Positions 21,719-33,619 of a DNA stretch of 64,000 nt are shown here, in pieces (within the stretch, counting starts at the first letter, position 1; every line of letters starts with the position of its first letter). The notes beneath the pieces are model-generated. The model saw nothing but the letters and a program-made list of their open reading frames with translations, was not told the DNA's origin and searched no databases. The position numbers and the translations under genes are program-made. Source of the DNA: Coix lacryma-jobi var. lacryma-jobi. Taxonomy: Eukaryota; Streptophyta; Magnoliopsida; Poales; Poaceae. Location: the NCBI GenBank assembly GCA_009763385.1, contig CM019824.1, positions 108,952,660-109,016,659 on the forward strand. The letters run 5' to 3'.

Positions 21719-23309
21719 ATGGGAAAACATTTTTCTCATGTATCTTAGACTGACTCTTTCTACTTTGTTTTGGTTTCTTTTTAAGTAGAATAGTCTTTGC
21801 ATTTCATCATGCATTTTTACTTTTTGAGCTTCATGACTATATTCTTTAGAATGTAACTATGCTCTGTCTAGTATGCTTCGATGCTATATGATGATGCTTG
21901 TAGCTTATGCTCTTTCTGATCACTGATACATGTTGTGAGCTGAGCTATTTAATGAATGGTGAATATGCTTAATGAACATAAAATTTGAAATTTGTTCACC
22001 ATTGAGATTGGCAACTAGCATGTGTAGAATGTGTTGAAATCACTTGTGCTTTTCATATATGCTAGGTTGCTATGTCTCTAGTTCTGAGTCATTCACTTGC
22101 TTGGTATGTTCATATTCTATCATAAAATTGAACCAAGTTAAGTGAATTGGAAAGATCGAGATGAGATTGCTTGTCAACACATCACGGTATCGAGACTGTT
22201 TCTCACTGCACTTTGAGTTAAACTTGAGCCGTGTAGTGTATGACCGAAACCATTGGTTTAAGCTTCTGATTGCTTATGCATAGGCTTAGCATAGTTGAAA
22301 AGTTAAGCTTTGACAAGCTTTCAACCTCTCGCAATCATATGTTGAAATTTGAATTTGTGTAATTTAACCGTTGCAACTCCAATAAAATTTGAATACACAA
22401 GTCTGTGTTTCATTCTATAGCATGATGATTGAACGTTATTAGGGGTAGTTCACCTTGTATACATGTTTAGCACTTGCTTGACTTCCTGTCTATACATGTT
22501 TAGTTCTATTTTGATGGTGAATACCTTTTTGGCCACATTGCTCATATGTTCATATTTCATATTTGGTGATCAGTTTGAGCCTTTGCTAGCATTTTGTGCG
22601 TATTGATGAGTCATCGGATCAGCATCTTGTACATCATCTTTTTATTCTATCGACTATATTCCTGAAGCTGCTAACATGCATTTGGAAGGGAGAAATCTAC
22701 TTGATAGTGCATTATCAACTAAGGGGGAGAAATTTCAAATCATATCTTAGTTGTGTGCATTGTTAAAGGGGGAGTTTGGGAGCCTTTTTCAATTGGGCTC
22801 GGACTTTTCGGATTTGGCAATTGGTTCCGAGCGTTTCTGCTAGTTGTGTTGAGCATCTGTGCCTCTATCTTGAGGGACTAGCAGTTTTGTGTTTTGATAT
22901 GCTTTTCAGTTGAGTTTAGTTCAATTGGTAAAGTTCGATTGGTTTCCAGGCTCTCTTGTTTTTCAGTTGGTATTGAGCTCTCTCGCTAGCAGTGTTGAGC
23001 CCGTTCTGCCTCTTCTTGAGGGCTAGTTTTTCAATTGATGTTGAGTTTTTCTCAAAGTTTCAATTGGTGTCGAGCTTTCTCGCTAGTGGTGTTAAGCCTG
23101 TTCTACCTCTTCTTGAGGGCTAGCTTTGCTTTGCTTCGTTGTGTCGAGCCGTTGCCCATGTCTTTGGGAACCAAGTTGTTTTGCTATTCCTCGTGACCTT
23201 CTTCTGGCTTTGCTATGCTTTTGGGTCATTTTAGATGAGTTCTCTACTTCTCCTTCTTCTTTCTTCTACCTTCATATGATTTGTGTTGGTAGTTGACAAT
23301 GCACTCATC
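21719..23309 (+). other. Copia C 3' noncoding region
   Basis: This is 1.6 kb without a coding frame, AT-rich at first. From about 22786 to 23130 a motif of roughly 130 bp is repeated imperfectly (words CTCTCGCTAGCAGTGTTGAGC and TTCTTGAGGGCTAG). Two purine tracts, AAGGGGGAGAAA (about 22719) and AAAGGGGGAGTTTGGGAG (about 22764), resemble the true polypurine tract further on. Long 3' noncoding regions are usual in SIRE/Maximus-type copia elements. Confidence 0.75.
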
Positions 23310-23320
23310 AAGGGGGATAT
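23310..23320 (+). other. Polypurine tract of copia C
   Basis: AAGGGGGATAT directly precedes the LTR start TGCAGATACATAGG. It primes plus-strand DNA synthesis in LTR retroelements. Confidence 0.85.
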
Positions 23321-23671
23321 TGCAGATACATAGGTGTATGCCGGATCTTGAGTGATGAGTGATTGTCAACTGGTTTGATGCGCATGTTCTTTGGCTTGTG
23401 TTGTGCAGGTGTCGAGCACGGATACAGTGATCGAAGGCAAGGTGAAGGTCAAGTAGAGACGTGCCGTGCCGATAGACCGGGAGCCGTGAAGGACGGACGT
23501 GAGGCTTGGACTGAGGGACTGGTGGCCTGAGGATCGGCTGTGGTGGCTGACAACCTGGGACAGCGACGAGCGGAGACTTGCGGGGCACGGTGTTGCTCGG
23601 GTCGAGGACCTAGGGACACGTGTCGGTGGATGGGGTGCACGGGCGGTGCATCCCCTCTATGGCTCGGTTTG

Positions 23672-23927
23672 GTGGTTGAGCCACAGAAAAACCACTGAGT
23701 GGACGATTTCCAGGTTTGGGCCTCAAAACCTGGGTGCGGCCGGTTTCCGAGTTTGGGCCACAAAACTCGGGCTGAGGACGGTTTTCAGGTTTGGGCCTCA
23801 AAACCTGGGTGCTGGCGGGTTTCTGAGTTTGGGCCACAAAACTCAGGTGACGGACGACAGGTTTCCCGGTTTCGGCCTCAAAACCGGGGGATGGCCCAGG
23901 TTTCCCGGTTTCGGCCTCAAAACCGGG
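23672..23927. repeat. Seven-hairpin array in the copia C LTR (U3)
   Basis: Units lie at 23672-23695, 23710-23733, 23747-23770, 23785-23808, 23823-23846, 23865-23888 and 23904-23927. Six are 24 bases long with a near-constant core TTT(G/C)GGCC(T/A)CAAAA and five-base arms that are complementary: CCAGG/CCTGG, CCGAG/CTCGG, (T)CAGG/CCTG(G), CTGAG/CTCAG, CCCGG/CCGGG twice. The first unit has GTGGTT/AACCAC arms and a different loop. All lie 200-450 bases upstream of the TATA box. Confidence 0.93.
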
Positions 23928-24122
23928 GGGAGGTCCGTGAAAAGGACGAGCAGAGCGGTGGCAGCACGTGGTGGCAATCGGTGAGGTCGCGTCGAGGCGA
24001 AGCTACCAGTTGTGCGGGCGTGGCCGTCGGATCACCACCTACCTCGAGTTGGTCAGGAATACCCTTAGGGTTAGCCTGCTCGCTCATTAGCTGTAAGGGT
24101 AGAAGGGGAATAATTGTTTTAG

Positions 24123-24132
24123 GCTATATAAG
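24123..24132 (+). promoter_or_regulatory. TATA box of the copia C LTR
   Basis: CTATATAAGG lies in the middle of the LTR and is followed by a pyrimidine-rich stretch. It is the expected LTR core promoter position. Assignment is by sequence only. Confidence 0.65.
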
Positions 24133-24703
24133 GAGAGGTCACCCCTCCCTCCAGACTATCTTAGCCATTGCTATTTTCATTATAGGGTTTCCTGCTTCCC
24201 ATTCCCTGCTGTAGCTACTGAGATCCGCAGAGACAGTGAACAATACCTCTGTGTATTTGCTTTTTGAGGAAACGAGACCGTAATCTCGTTGTCTCCTCGT
24301 GTGGAGAAGTTTCAGCTGGAAATCGAGATCGATTCGCGTTTTGAGCTGTGTTCTTCGCGTTTTACTTTTCGTTCTCTCGGTGATTTGCTCCGTTCTCCCA
24401 ATCCGAGGAATGATTTTCGATTTTGTTCGAACTGAGTTGTTCTAGATCGTGAGGCGCATCTTTCCACCGAAGGAATTCACTTCTAACCTCACGAGCTAGT
24501 AGATCGATCGATTTTCATTTCGAATCGATTTTTATCTCCTTTGCCCTGAATTCTTCCGATTCACCGATTTGGAGTTCGGTTCGAGCCATGATCTCTTAGG
24601 GGTAGCTCACTAACCTCCTTGGAACTCCTCATACCTAGTCTAAGCCTTAGAGCTTTTGATTCGGAGGAGATTGGGTTGAATCTGTGGAAGAACTGTGCAG
24701 TTT

Positions 24704-24985
24704 CGGGGGCATCGGACGCTCGGGTCGGGGGCATCGTACGCTGAGTTCGTCACACCAGACGCTCAGGTGCCACATGTCAAAAGTCAGCGTTTTTTAAGGA
24801 GCATCGGACGCTGACCATCGGACCGTCCGTTGTCATCGGACGCGTCCGAGGGTTGAGCATCGGACGCTGAACTGTCACTATAGCCAGCGTCCGATGTCTA
24901 TACAGTAAGGTTCCAGAACGTGTCATTTTGCATCGGACGCGTCCGGTGCCTGGCCATCGGACGCAGGCCAGAGTCCGATGCTGTG
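24704..24985. repeat. CATCGGACGC word cluster in the copia C LTR
   Basis: About ten copies of CATCGGACGC or its complement GCGTCCGATG, some degenerate, are spaced 15-40 bases apart. The same word is clustered in the gag-only element LTRs and the copia E LTR in this window. Confidence 0.85.
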
Positions 24986-25380
24986 ACTTCAGCACTGTTT
25001 CGTCCGCAGTTTGCTCGTTCAACTTCGGATTTGATTTTGGGTTTTTGCGTTGGATTTCCGACTTCATGCTCTACAGAAATCGGGCTTCCCGCTTTGCAAA
25101 ATAGCCTGAATCCCCCTCGCGTTGCTCGGGGGAGGTTGAGGTTACCCAAAGCTCATCTTGTCACTAGTTGACTTGCGTGAACTTGGGCGAGTGAGTTGTT
25201 GTGGTGTCCCGCTGTGTTCCTAGGGATCATCCACCCATTCTCTTGGGTCGTGGACATCACACGAATTGGTTTTTCTCTTGGGGTTGTTTTTCTGGGACAG
25301 AGGCTATAAGTTTCTGAAAAGAAATTTAAGGCTCCCATTCACTCCCCCTCTGGTCGCCTGTGTGTAGCACTTTCGTTCCA

Positions 25381-26383
25381 ATCTTTCCTCTCTCACTCTA
25401 TTGATTTGAGCCCCAAGCAAGTGTGAGAGCAAGCTTCATGGATCGATTTGAGAGCTCCAAGAGGATCCCCTCCATCCCTCTCCTCTCTCTCTCCATGGTT
25501 GGTTCGTGCTCATGAGAGGAGGTGAGAAATCCTAGTGTGGATTTGCATTTGTGATTCATATTTGTGGCACTAGGTGGTGATTGCAATTGTGGATTTCTTA
25601 TTACTCTTGGTGATTGCCGTCACCTAGACGGTTCATGGTGATTGGATTGATTGGTGAGGGGATTTGGTGATTGTGTACACCCCCAATCAAGGTGATATTT
25701 GTGAGGGGTTGTTGTGGTTCCCTGGTGGAGTGTCAAATTCCAACTCTAGTGGATTGCTTGTGTCATTCAACTTCTCTCCATTGGTAGGTTCTTGTGGCGC
25801 CTATTGAGAGGCTCGGTGTGTGATACCGATTAGCCACCGAACCACGTGCTGTAGAGGGACACAACGGGGACTAGCTTGCCGGCAAGCAAGTGAACCTCGG
25901 GAGAAAAATCAATTGTGTCATTTATTTTCTCCCGGTGAATTGAATTGATTGATATATATCTCATTGGCATTAATTATTTGGTGATTGGCATCATCCTCTA
26001 CTCTTCACCGTCGGTATTGAAATTAATTATCTCTCTTTCATACTTGCTATTTATATACCTTGTGTAGTAGTAGTGATAAATTGCAAGTATAGTAACATAA
26101 CATAGTTAGTTGATTTATTTTGCTCTCTAGTGTAAAAGTAGTGACATAGTGTTGAGCAATTTATTTATCTTGTTAGCTCTCTAACTAGCTAAAATAGAGA
26201 CATAGCAATTGTGTGCCATAGAGATATTAAATTACTAGAATTGCAAATAGGTGGCTTGCCTAACATTTAGAGCTAGAGCAAACCGCATTCTCGCCATTTG
26301 TAATACTATTACTTTGCTCTAGTGAGTTTGTAGAATTTTTATTTAGGCTATTCACCCCCCCTCTAGCCAATTAGGACCTTTCA
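25381..26383 (+). repeat. 3' part of an LTR (element D), cut by copia C
   Basis: No coding frame. The right end (GGCTATTCACCCCCC, then CTCTAGCCAATTAGGACC and TTTCA) is the characteristic U5 terminus of SIRE/Maximus-type copia LTRs. Copia E gag sequence follows at once. The left edge is the copia C LTR end, so D was an earlier insertion in E and was itself invaded by C. CTCTT (26384-26388) is the presumed target duplication. Confidence 0.7.
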
Positions 26384-27456
26384 CTCTTGTGTTGGACTTC
26401 ATCTTCACTTGATGAAACATCCCATGTCTTGATGGTAGTGAGGGCTTTGGCCTTGCATCCCTTCTTTTTCTTGTCCTTGGGTGTGGGCTTTTGTGTTGGG
26501 CAATCCTCCACAAAATGCCCTCTTGCCGCATCGATAGCATCCATTCTTTCTTTGCTCTCTTCTTTGATTGGTGAAGATGCAATCTTCAATTGTGATGGGC
26601 ACACCCTTGACATTGAACTTGCGGATCATCCTCTCCACTCCAAGCACTAGCTTGATTGTTTCATCATCTAAGGAGGAGTTGGATGAGGTGGAGGCTTGAT
26701 CATCATCACTTGATTCATCATCATCATCATCATCCTCTTCTTCTTCCTCAACTTCACTTGAGGAACTTGAGCTTGTCTCAATTTGCTTCTTGCTCTTCAT
26801 CTTCTTGTGCTCATCACATGTGAGAGCTATGCCTTTGCTTGATGAAGTGGCTTCTTCCTGACCCATCTTGCGTGACATCTCAAATGCGACTAATGCCAAT
26901 GACAATGGTCGGGGTCATGGTGCTCAAGTCTTCCATGTTGTGGAGGATGGTGATGATGGTTGCATACATGTTCTTTGGTAGCACAGAGATGATCTTCCTC
27001 ACAATATCCGCATCACCTAGCTTTGTAATTCCAATATAATTGAGCTAATTGATAATTAAATTCAAATGAGAATACATATCATGAACAAGCTCATTTTCAT
27101 TCATTTTAAAAGAATCATAACTAGATTTAGCTAGGTGATGTTTTTTGCTCGGGAACATTACTTGTGCCATCATTGAGCTCATGGAGTTTTAGCCAAATTT
27201 CATGAGATGTATGTAAAGTAAAAACTTGGTTAAACACATCCATGCTAAAAGATTCAAACAAGCAATTTTTAGCCCTAGCATTAAAATGAAGCTCTTTTTC
27301 ATCACCCGTGGTAGGCTTCTCGGGATTCTTAATGGATTTCATCCCGTCGCGGGTGACTCTCCAAACACCTAGATGTGCTTCTAGGTAGCAATCCATCCTA
27401 GCACTATAGTAGGAAAAGTTTGTGTCGTTAAAGTGCAGAGGCCTAGAGGTATCCAT
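26384..27456 (-). pseudogene. Copia E gag, degenerate and truncated
   Basis: The likely start at 27456 reads MDTSRPLHFNDTNFSYYSAR. A Gag core (FTLHTSHEIWLKLHELNDG) follows, then an out-of-frame C-terminal part with acidic runs. The CCHC knuckle is split by a one-base change: CYRCGKR in one frame, GHFVEDCP in the next. The gene ends at DVSSSEDEVQHK where the D LTR starts. It is the Gag of a SIRE/Maximus-like copia element, not functional. Confidence 0.82.
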
Positions 27457-27522
27457 CTCAACCACTCTCAATAGCGTCGGCTCAACGGCAGTGAAGCCAA
27501 GGGTCCAAAAATGAGCCAACCG

Positions 27523-27534
27523 GCTTTGATACCA
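27523..27534 (-). other. Primer-binding site of copia E
   Basis: The minus strand reads TGGTATCAAAGC, one mismatch from the methionine tRNA site TGGTATCAGAGC, two bases from the LTR end (CCTTTCA). Confidence 0.85.
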
Positions 27535-27536
27535 AT

Positions 27537-27954
27537 TGAAAGGACTGTGACGCCTAAGAGGGGGGATGAATTAGGCAACTAAAAACTCTACTCTAAATTA
27601 TGGCCTCTAATTACCACCTATTCAAAACCTATGCATGAAAGTAAACTATCTATTGTGCAACTAAGGTTTAGCTAGGTGTGTTGCTATCTGTACCGCAAAA
27701 GAGTTATGCAACCTAGGTTCCAATCCTATCAACTAGCTTATCCACTAAGCTAGGAAAGGTAAAGCACACAACCAAGGTAGCAAAGTAAATGCGGAAGCTA
27801 AAGAGTGAGGTAGAGATGCAAACCCCCGTCAATGACTCCGGTATTTTTATCGATGTATCGAGAAGCGCGTAAGCTTCCCCCTACTCCTCGTTAGAGCCCC
27901 TCGCAAGGGCCAGGCTCCCGGTTGGGTAACTGCGTAGATAGCTCCGGGCATTCC
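27537..27954 (-). repeat. Copia E 5' LTR, U5-side part
   Basis: This LTR portion next to the primer-binding site carries no gene. It is interrupted at 27954/27955 by the gag-only element and continues at 38241. The last five bases, ATTCC, against CTTCC on the far side are the target duplication with one mismatch. Confidence 0.75.
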
Positions 27955-30498
27955 TGAAGGGTCGAGATGGCAGACTAGAGGGGGGGTGAATAGTCCTTTT
28001 TAAAACTTAAACATAATCGGAGCGGCTAACCGAAACAAATGCGGAATTAAAACTATCGGTCTAGCCAAGACTACACCCCTCTACTTATACTCTATGACAC
28101 CTTACAAAAGAACCTAAACAAAGCAAATAAGGTGTCGGGCTAGCTAGAGCTCACCTAAACAATTCTAGCTTGCAAGGTTACACAAACCTAAGCAACTAGT
28201 ACTCAATCAACCGGGGAGCTCCTACACATGCCACTAAGCAAAAAGCACAAAGCCTAAGCTCACTAGCAATGCTCAATAACAAGGCTACACAAGCCAAATT
28301 AGAGAGCTCAACTTAGCTACACAAACTAAGCAATGTGACTAGCAAGACTACAAGTCAACTAGTCACTCACGGGATCAACTTCTATGCTACACAAGCAAGG
28401 AAGATAACTAGCAAGCTACACAAGCTAACTAATTACAAGAGCAACTACACAAGCACAATATATATGAAAGTAAATACAAGCTTGTGTATGGAGATAGCAA
28501 ACCACCGAGAAGATGTAGACAATGTTGACACGGTGATTTTATCCCGAGGTTCACTTGGTTGCCACCAAGCTAGTCCCCGTTGTGTCGACCACACACTTTG
28601 GTAGTTCGGCGGCTAATAGGCACCACACCTAGCTCGACACTCGAGCACCGCAAGAACTCACCCACAAGTGAGGGTAACTCAATGACACGCGCAATCCACT
28701 AGAGTTGCTCTTCGCGATCCCCGCGGGGCGAGCACAATGCCCCTCACAAAGCCTTCTCCGGAGCCACGCACAATCTTCTTGCGGGCTTCACGACGGAGAC
28801 ACAACCACCAAGCCGTCTAGGAGGTGGCAACCTCCAAGAGTAACAAGCACCACCGGCCTGCAACACGATCACCTAGTGCCACTCGAAGCAATCTCTCAAT
28901 GCAACGCACTAGCGATCACTCACTCGCTATCGATTCGCACACTAGCAAGCACAAGCGAGTTAGAGGGCTCCCAAGCACATCCACACAAGCCACCAAGGCT
29001 TTGGAGTGCTCAACCACCAGCCCAAGGCTGGTTACCAACGCTATATATAGCCCCAAAGGCTAACTAGCCGTTGCCCCTTCACTGGGCAACCTGTGCCACC
29101 ATCGGACGCTCCAGATCGGAACCATCGGACGCTGAGGCCAACGTCTGATGCTTGGATGCTCGCCACGTGTCCCCCACGTTCAACTTCGGCCGAGCGATCC
29201 CAACGGCTATATCACTTCCCGCGCCAGTTAAAGTGGCATCAGACGCGCCGATGCCTAACATCGGACGCTCCGATGCCTCTGCTCGATTCTGCGCAAAAAC
29301 TGCTCTCACATCGGACGCGCCGGACCCTTAGCATCGGACGCTAAGGACCAGCGTCCGATGACACACCAGAGAGGTTTCAGAACGCTCCCAACCACATCGG
29401 ACGCTTCCGATGGAACCACATCGGACGCAGGCCAGCGTCCGATGCTCCCAGCTAAACCTGCTCACGCCACGTCACTGCCATCGGACGCTCGGACCAGCGT
29501 CCGATGTAGCGTCCGATGCTCCCACTGCAACAGACTGAAACTAGGGTTTGCCATCGGACGCTCGGCCCAGCGTCCGATGCCCCTCGGACCATCGTCCGAT
29601 GCTCCCCGAGCATAGCACTTCACCTCCGAAAACTGCTGATTCCTGCCTCGCAAGCTCGGCAGGAGGGGAGAGGGACTATACACTAGTTTCTCCCACTTCT
29701 CCTCACCTCCTTTCAACACGACTTCTTTTCCAACAACTTCTCCTTTGCAAATGTGCCAACACCACCAAGTGTACATCAACATGTGCATGTGTGTTAGCAT
29801 TTTTACAAACATATTCAAAGGATTTTCACTTGCACTCACCACGCCACTCGATCCTAGTAACATCGCAAAGTTAGATCGCTCAAGTGGCACTAGATGACCG
29901 ATATGCAAACAAGTTTGCTCCTCTTAATAGTACGGCCATCTATCCTAAACCCGGTCATAAACTTCTCTACACACCTATGACCGGTGAAATGAAATGCCCT
30001 ACAATTATACCTTTGCCTTGCGCATTCCATTCCATCTCCTCCGGTGTTGATGCAACACATGCACCAACCTCTTCATCAAATGATATGATCCACTTCATAT
30101 CATCACATAGCCTCCATGGTCCATCGATCTTGACATCACTTGCTCTTCACCATCGCTTTGGTCCTTCGGCGCCAAGTCTTGCTTAAGCCTCCCGACACTC
30201 GGTACCAACGGCTTCAAAGCCTCAACTTGCCCTTCACCTTTGCAACCGGTCCATCAAGCCAAGTCTTGCCTTGATCTTCACCATCTTAGCCACATGACCA
30301 CATGTCATGTTTCATGTGCATTAAGCTCCTTCTTCACATGTGTGAGCGTTGCAACATATTCCAAGCCATTTCTCCTCTATGGCATATGTTGCTCACACAT
30401 GATCACCTGTGGACTAATCACCTGTGTAATTCACTTTAAACACATATTAGTCCACCTAAGTTGTCACTCAATTACCAAAACCAAACTAGGACCTTTCA
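27955..30498 (-). repeat. 3' LTR of the gag-only element, 2.54 kb
   Basis: Near-identical direct repeat of 35698-38240. It holds a CATCGGACGC word cluster at about 29100-29610 and a TATA-like palindrome GCTATATATAGC at about 29040-29051 (read on the minus strand). Short frames inside it recur in the other LTR and are not genes. Confidence 0.95.
29100..29610. repeat. CATCGGACGC word cluster, 3' LTR of the gag-only element
   Basis: About twenty copies of CATCGGACGC or its complement occur, many as inverted pairs (CATCGGACGCTCGGACCAGC, then GTCCGATG). The cluster lies just upstream of the TATA-like site on the sense (minus) strand. The other LTR carries the same cluster at about 36842-37352. 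Confidence 0.9.
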
Positions 30499-33400
30499 AT
30501 CTCCCCCTTTTTGGTAATTGATGACAACTCTACAAAGATATGGAAATTAAGCTTATTCCAAGCTAGCACTTTACAAGAATGTAAATTGCTAACTTGGTTT
30601 GGATTCTATGTTACTTATCCAACATTAAGACCATATGAGAAGATTTGGATAAGCACCATACAACCCGACTTGGTAGTGTTAACTCCCCCTACATGTGTGC
30701 TCAAATGGTTTGGTTTCAAGCTTGCACACATGCATAAATATGAAATTTGTGGGAGTGTTAGCACTACTAAGTGATGCTAAGGTATACAAGATAGAATGTA
30801 CCTTCAAAGCGTGTATACCATATTTGAATTCATCCTTAGCATCGACCTTGCTAGAAACAAGTGAAACTAGATACCACGTGAGATCAACATTATAATCAAG
30901 GTTCTAGTTACCACTTGTTACACTAAGACTAAGCTCTAAAAAACAAATAAAGGAAAACAATCATCATCCAAGTCTTAGCTCTAGCAAATATTGCACACAA
31001 GCATATAGGAATGTAAAACATATGCAATGTGAGCAAGCAAATGTTATGCACAGACAAATGCATCAATCATGTATTCATGAGCTTGCTCCCCCTACTTGTG
31101 TGCTCTCATTAGTCCAAGAATTTTGATCCTCCAATCTTGATCTTGCTCCCTCTTGATCCATGTCCATCTTCTTTTCTCCTTCTTTGTCCTTGACATATCT
31201 TTACCACATCTCCCCCTATCATATCATATCTTTGGCACTTTCTCCCCCTTTGTCATCAATGACCATAAAAGGTATGATCTTTTCTCACAAAGGGTGACAC
31301 TAGGGTAGATAGTTGAGACTCGAATCTTGCATTTTTGATGGACACCACCATATGTGTTGGAATGACACCATGTGTAGGATCTTTGACCTTGATACCAATA
31401 GGTGGGACTCCTCCCCTATGTCATAGCATGGGTCATCCAATTGATAAGCTTGAGCTCTTGTTGGTGAGGGATGCTTTGCTTGATTTGATCACTTAAAGTT
31501 GAGGATCACTTGAAGTCTTGTAGGATACCACTTGTGAGCTTGATCTAGACACCACTTGGTAAATATCACTTGAAAGATTATATACCATCTTGAATAGATA
31601 CCATGTGAAGAAATGATGAGTCTAGATGCCACTTGAATGATAGGTTAAACTTGATATCCATTTGCATTATTGTCTTCTTCTTGAACTCTTGTCATGAGCT
31701 TCTCATTTGTGACTTGAACTATTAAACTTGCACAAGATATCTAACTCGGTTTGCTCTAGAGTAAGCTTCTTCACACATCTTTCAATGGTTATCTTACTCA
31801 CGTTGAATTAGACACTTGAAAGCTCATCTTCTAGATCAAGTACTTGGGTTCACTAGCTCATGAACAAACTCATATACTAACCACTAGATCATATAATCAA
31901 TCAAGCAATAGTGGTAGGCTATGAATTTAAACTTTTCATTTGTTATGCATGATCCTATTAAGCATGTACTATATGCACTAACCGCATACTAGTAAGGGAT
32001 GAAATGATCATGCACATTACAATGATACCTTCGCTATCTTGGAGTAGAGGATAGTCATTTGATTCCAATTAAGCTCCAAATAGCAATGTGAAGTCCATGG
32101 TGAAGACAAATAGATACCAATTGATAGAGCAAATCTTCACCCATATGATCAAGTGCACTAGCTCAATGTTGTGGTTGGCTTGCTTCTTTATTTGATCATA
32201 GCTTGCATATGAATACCACTTGAGTTGGCAAAAGAGAATACCACTTGAATGCTTCAAGATTTTGCTCTTTTGGGTGTTGCTTGCTCTCTAGATCAACCCT
32301 TTTGATTTCTTCAACTAAGCATCTCCAATGATACTTTAGATCACCACTTCCATGTTAGCCTTCCAAGCCTTGCTTGGTTAACCTACCAAAGGCGGCAAGC
32401 CCCTACAAAAGGGAGAAGTGACCTCTCTCCAAAGAATCATCCTTGATACTCACTTGAATTGACTTTGTGTGATTGATCCATTTGAACTCTTCTTGAGATA
32501 TGACATTGAAACCTTCTTTGAGTCCTTTTCTTTCTTTCCAAAAGATCTTGAATTTGATACTAGAACTTCTTGATCTTTATCTTCATCTTGATGTTGGTCT
32601 TGATCTTCAATTTGAGTACCAAATGTGTCCCAAAAACACTCATCAATCAAATGAACTTGTACTCATCTTTGTCATGCTTCTAGCTCATTTCAAAACCAAA
32701 CATAGGACCCTCAACCACTTATAAACATGATTCCAACTTGAGGGCCTTTCAATCAAAGTGACTCTAGATCAATCCAATAATTGTCACTTTTCTGGCAGAT
32801 TCTGTCCTTCTCGAAGAAACATTCATATCTCCCAAAATATAAGTCCAACGACCATGAAATTTGGTGGAGATGTGCTTCTCTAAGTGTTCTAGCAGCCATA
32901 AAAATTTGACCTTCATTGGCTTTCTAGATTGCTACCAGATTTCAATTTTCTTCATAGTACTACATGCTGAAAACTGCTGCTCAATAGTTGATAAGATCCA
33001 CTCCAAAACGAAGCATCACTTATCCAATTATCATGAATTTTGCACAGCAACTAGTATCATAAGTGTAGAGCATGTGTACCAAATTTTAAGCCAATCCAAA
33101 AAGATTTGATCACTCAAACATGGCTATCTTCTCAGCTCACTCAGATTTTGTAATATTGAACAACTTTGAGCAATTGAGCTATACTCTAGCAATTTGAATC
33201 AAACTTGAGCTAACTTGTTTGAATACTCTCACAAGACATATATCCATTCAAATTACTTACTAAAAGAAGTCTCATGAACATATCCATTCAAACTAACTCA
33301 ATTTGATCACTTAAGCATTAAATCCATTCAATCATCTCATATGCATCTAAAAGAACATGGTCAACTAGTGATATACCTCAGTAGCTCATGATCATTCAAT

Positions 33401-33619
33401 ATCAAGCTTCAACTCAATTTGATTGCAAGCCTTCAAATATTCCAATAAATCACCACAACTTGAACTTTGTACTTGTATGTTATAGTACTTGGACTTCACT
33501 TTACTTGACTTGGCATTTTGTTTGGATGTGCACTAAGCTTCACTTCTTGACTCAATCAAATGATGAACAATATGAAATCAATTGAATCAAGTCTCCAATG
33601 CCATGGTACCTACACACAT
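30499..33619 (-). other. Noncoding internal region of the gag-only element
   Basis: 3.1 kb of AT-rich DNA between the Gag stop and the polypurine tract (30499-30512). It has no frame above about 90 codons and none of the conserved polymerase motifs. This is the space where an autonomous relative would carry pol. Repeated words such as TACCACTTGA and CTTGATCT give it a low-complexity look. Confidence 0.8.

Larger units (their letters stand above)
23321..25380 (+). repeat. 3' LTR of copia C, 2.06 kb
   Basis: It has TG...CA ends (TGCAGATACATAGG to CACTTTCGTTCCA) and is preceded by the polypurine tract. It is the same family as the copia A LTR: the first 620 bp align in opposite orientation to 19280-18660. 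A TATA box (CTATATAAGG) lies at about 24123-24132. The hairpin array is upstream of it, and a CATCGGACGC word cluster lies downstream at about 24704-24985. The next five bases, ATCTT, would be the target duplication. Confidence 0.85.

Noticed and set aside
23244..23984. Frames of 100-160 codons with repeated QNLGAGGF-like words
   Set aside because: They are translations of the LTR hairpin array and are mirrored in the opposite-strand copy at 18610-19231.
28335..29908. Several frames of 80-150 codons, repeated at 36077-37650
   Set aside because: They are duplicated because they lie in the two LTRs of one element. They read through the CATCGGACGC clusters and show no domain.
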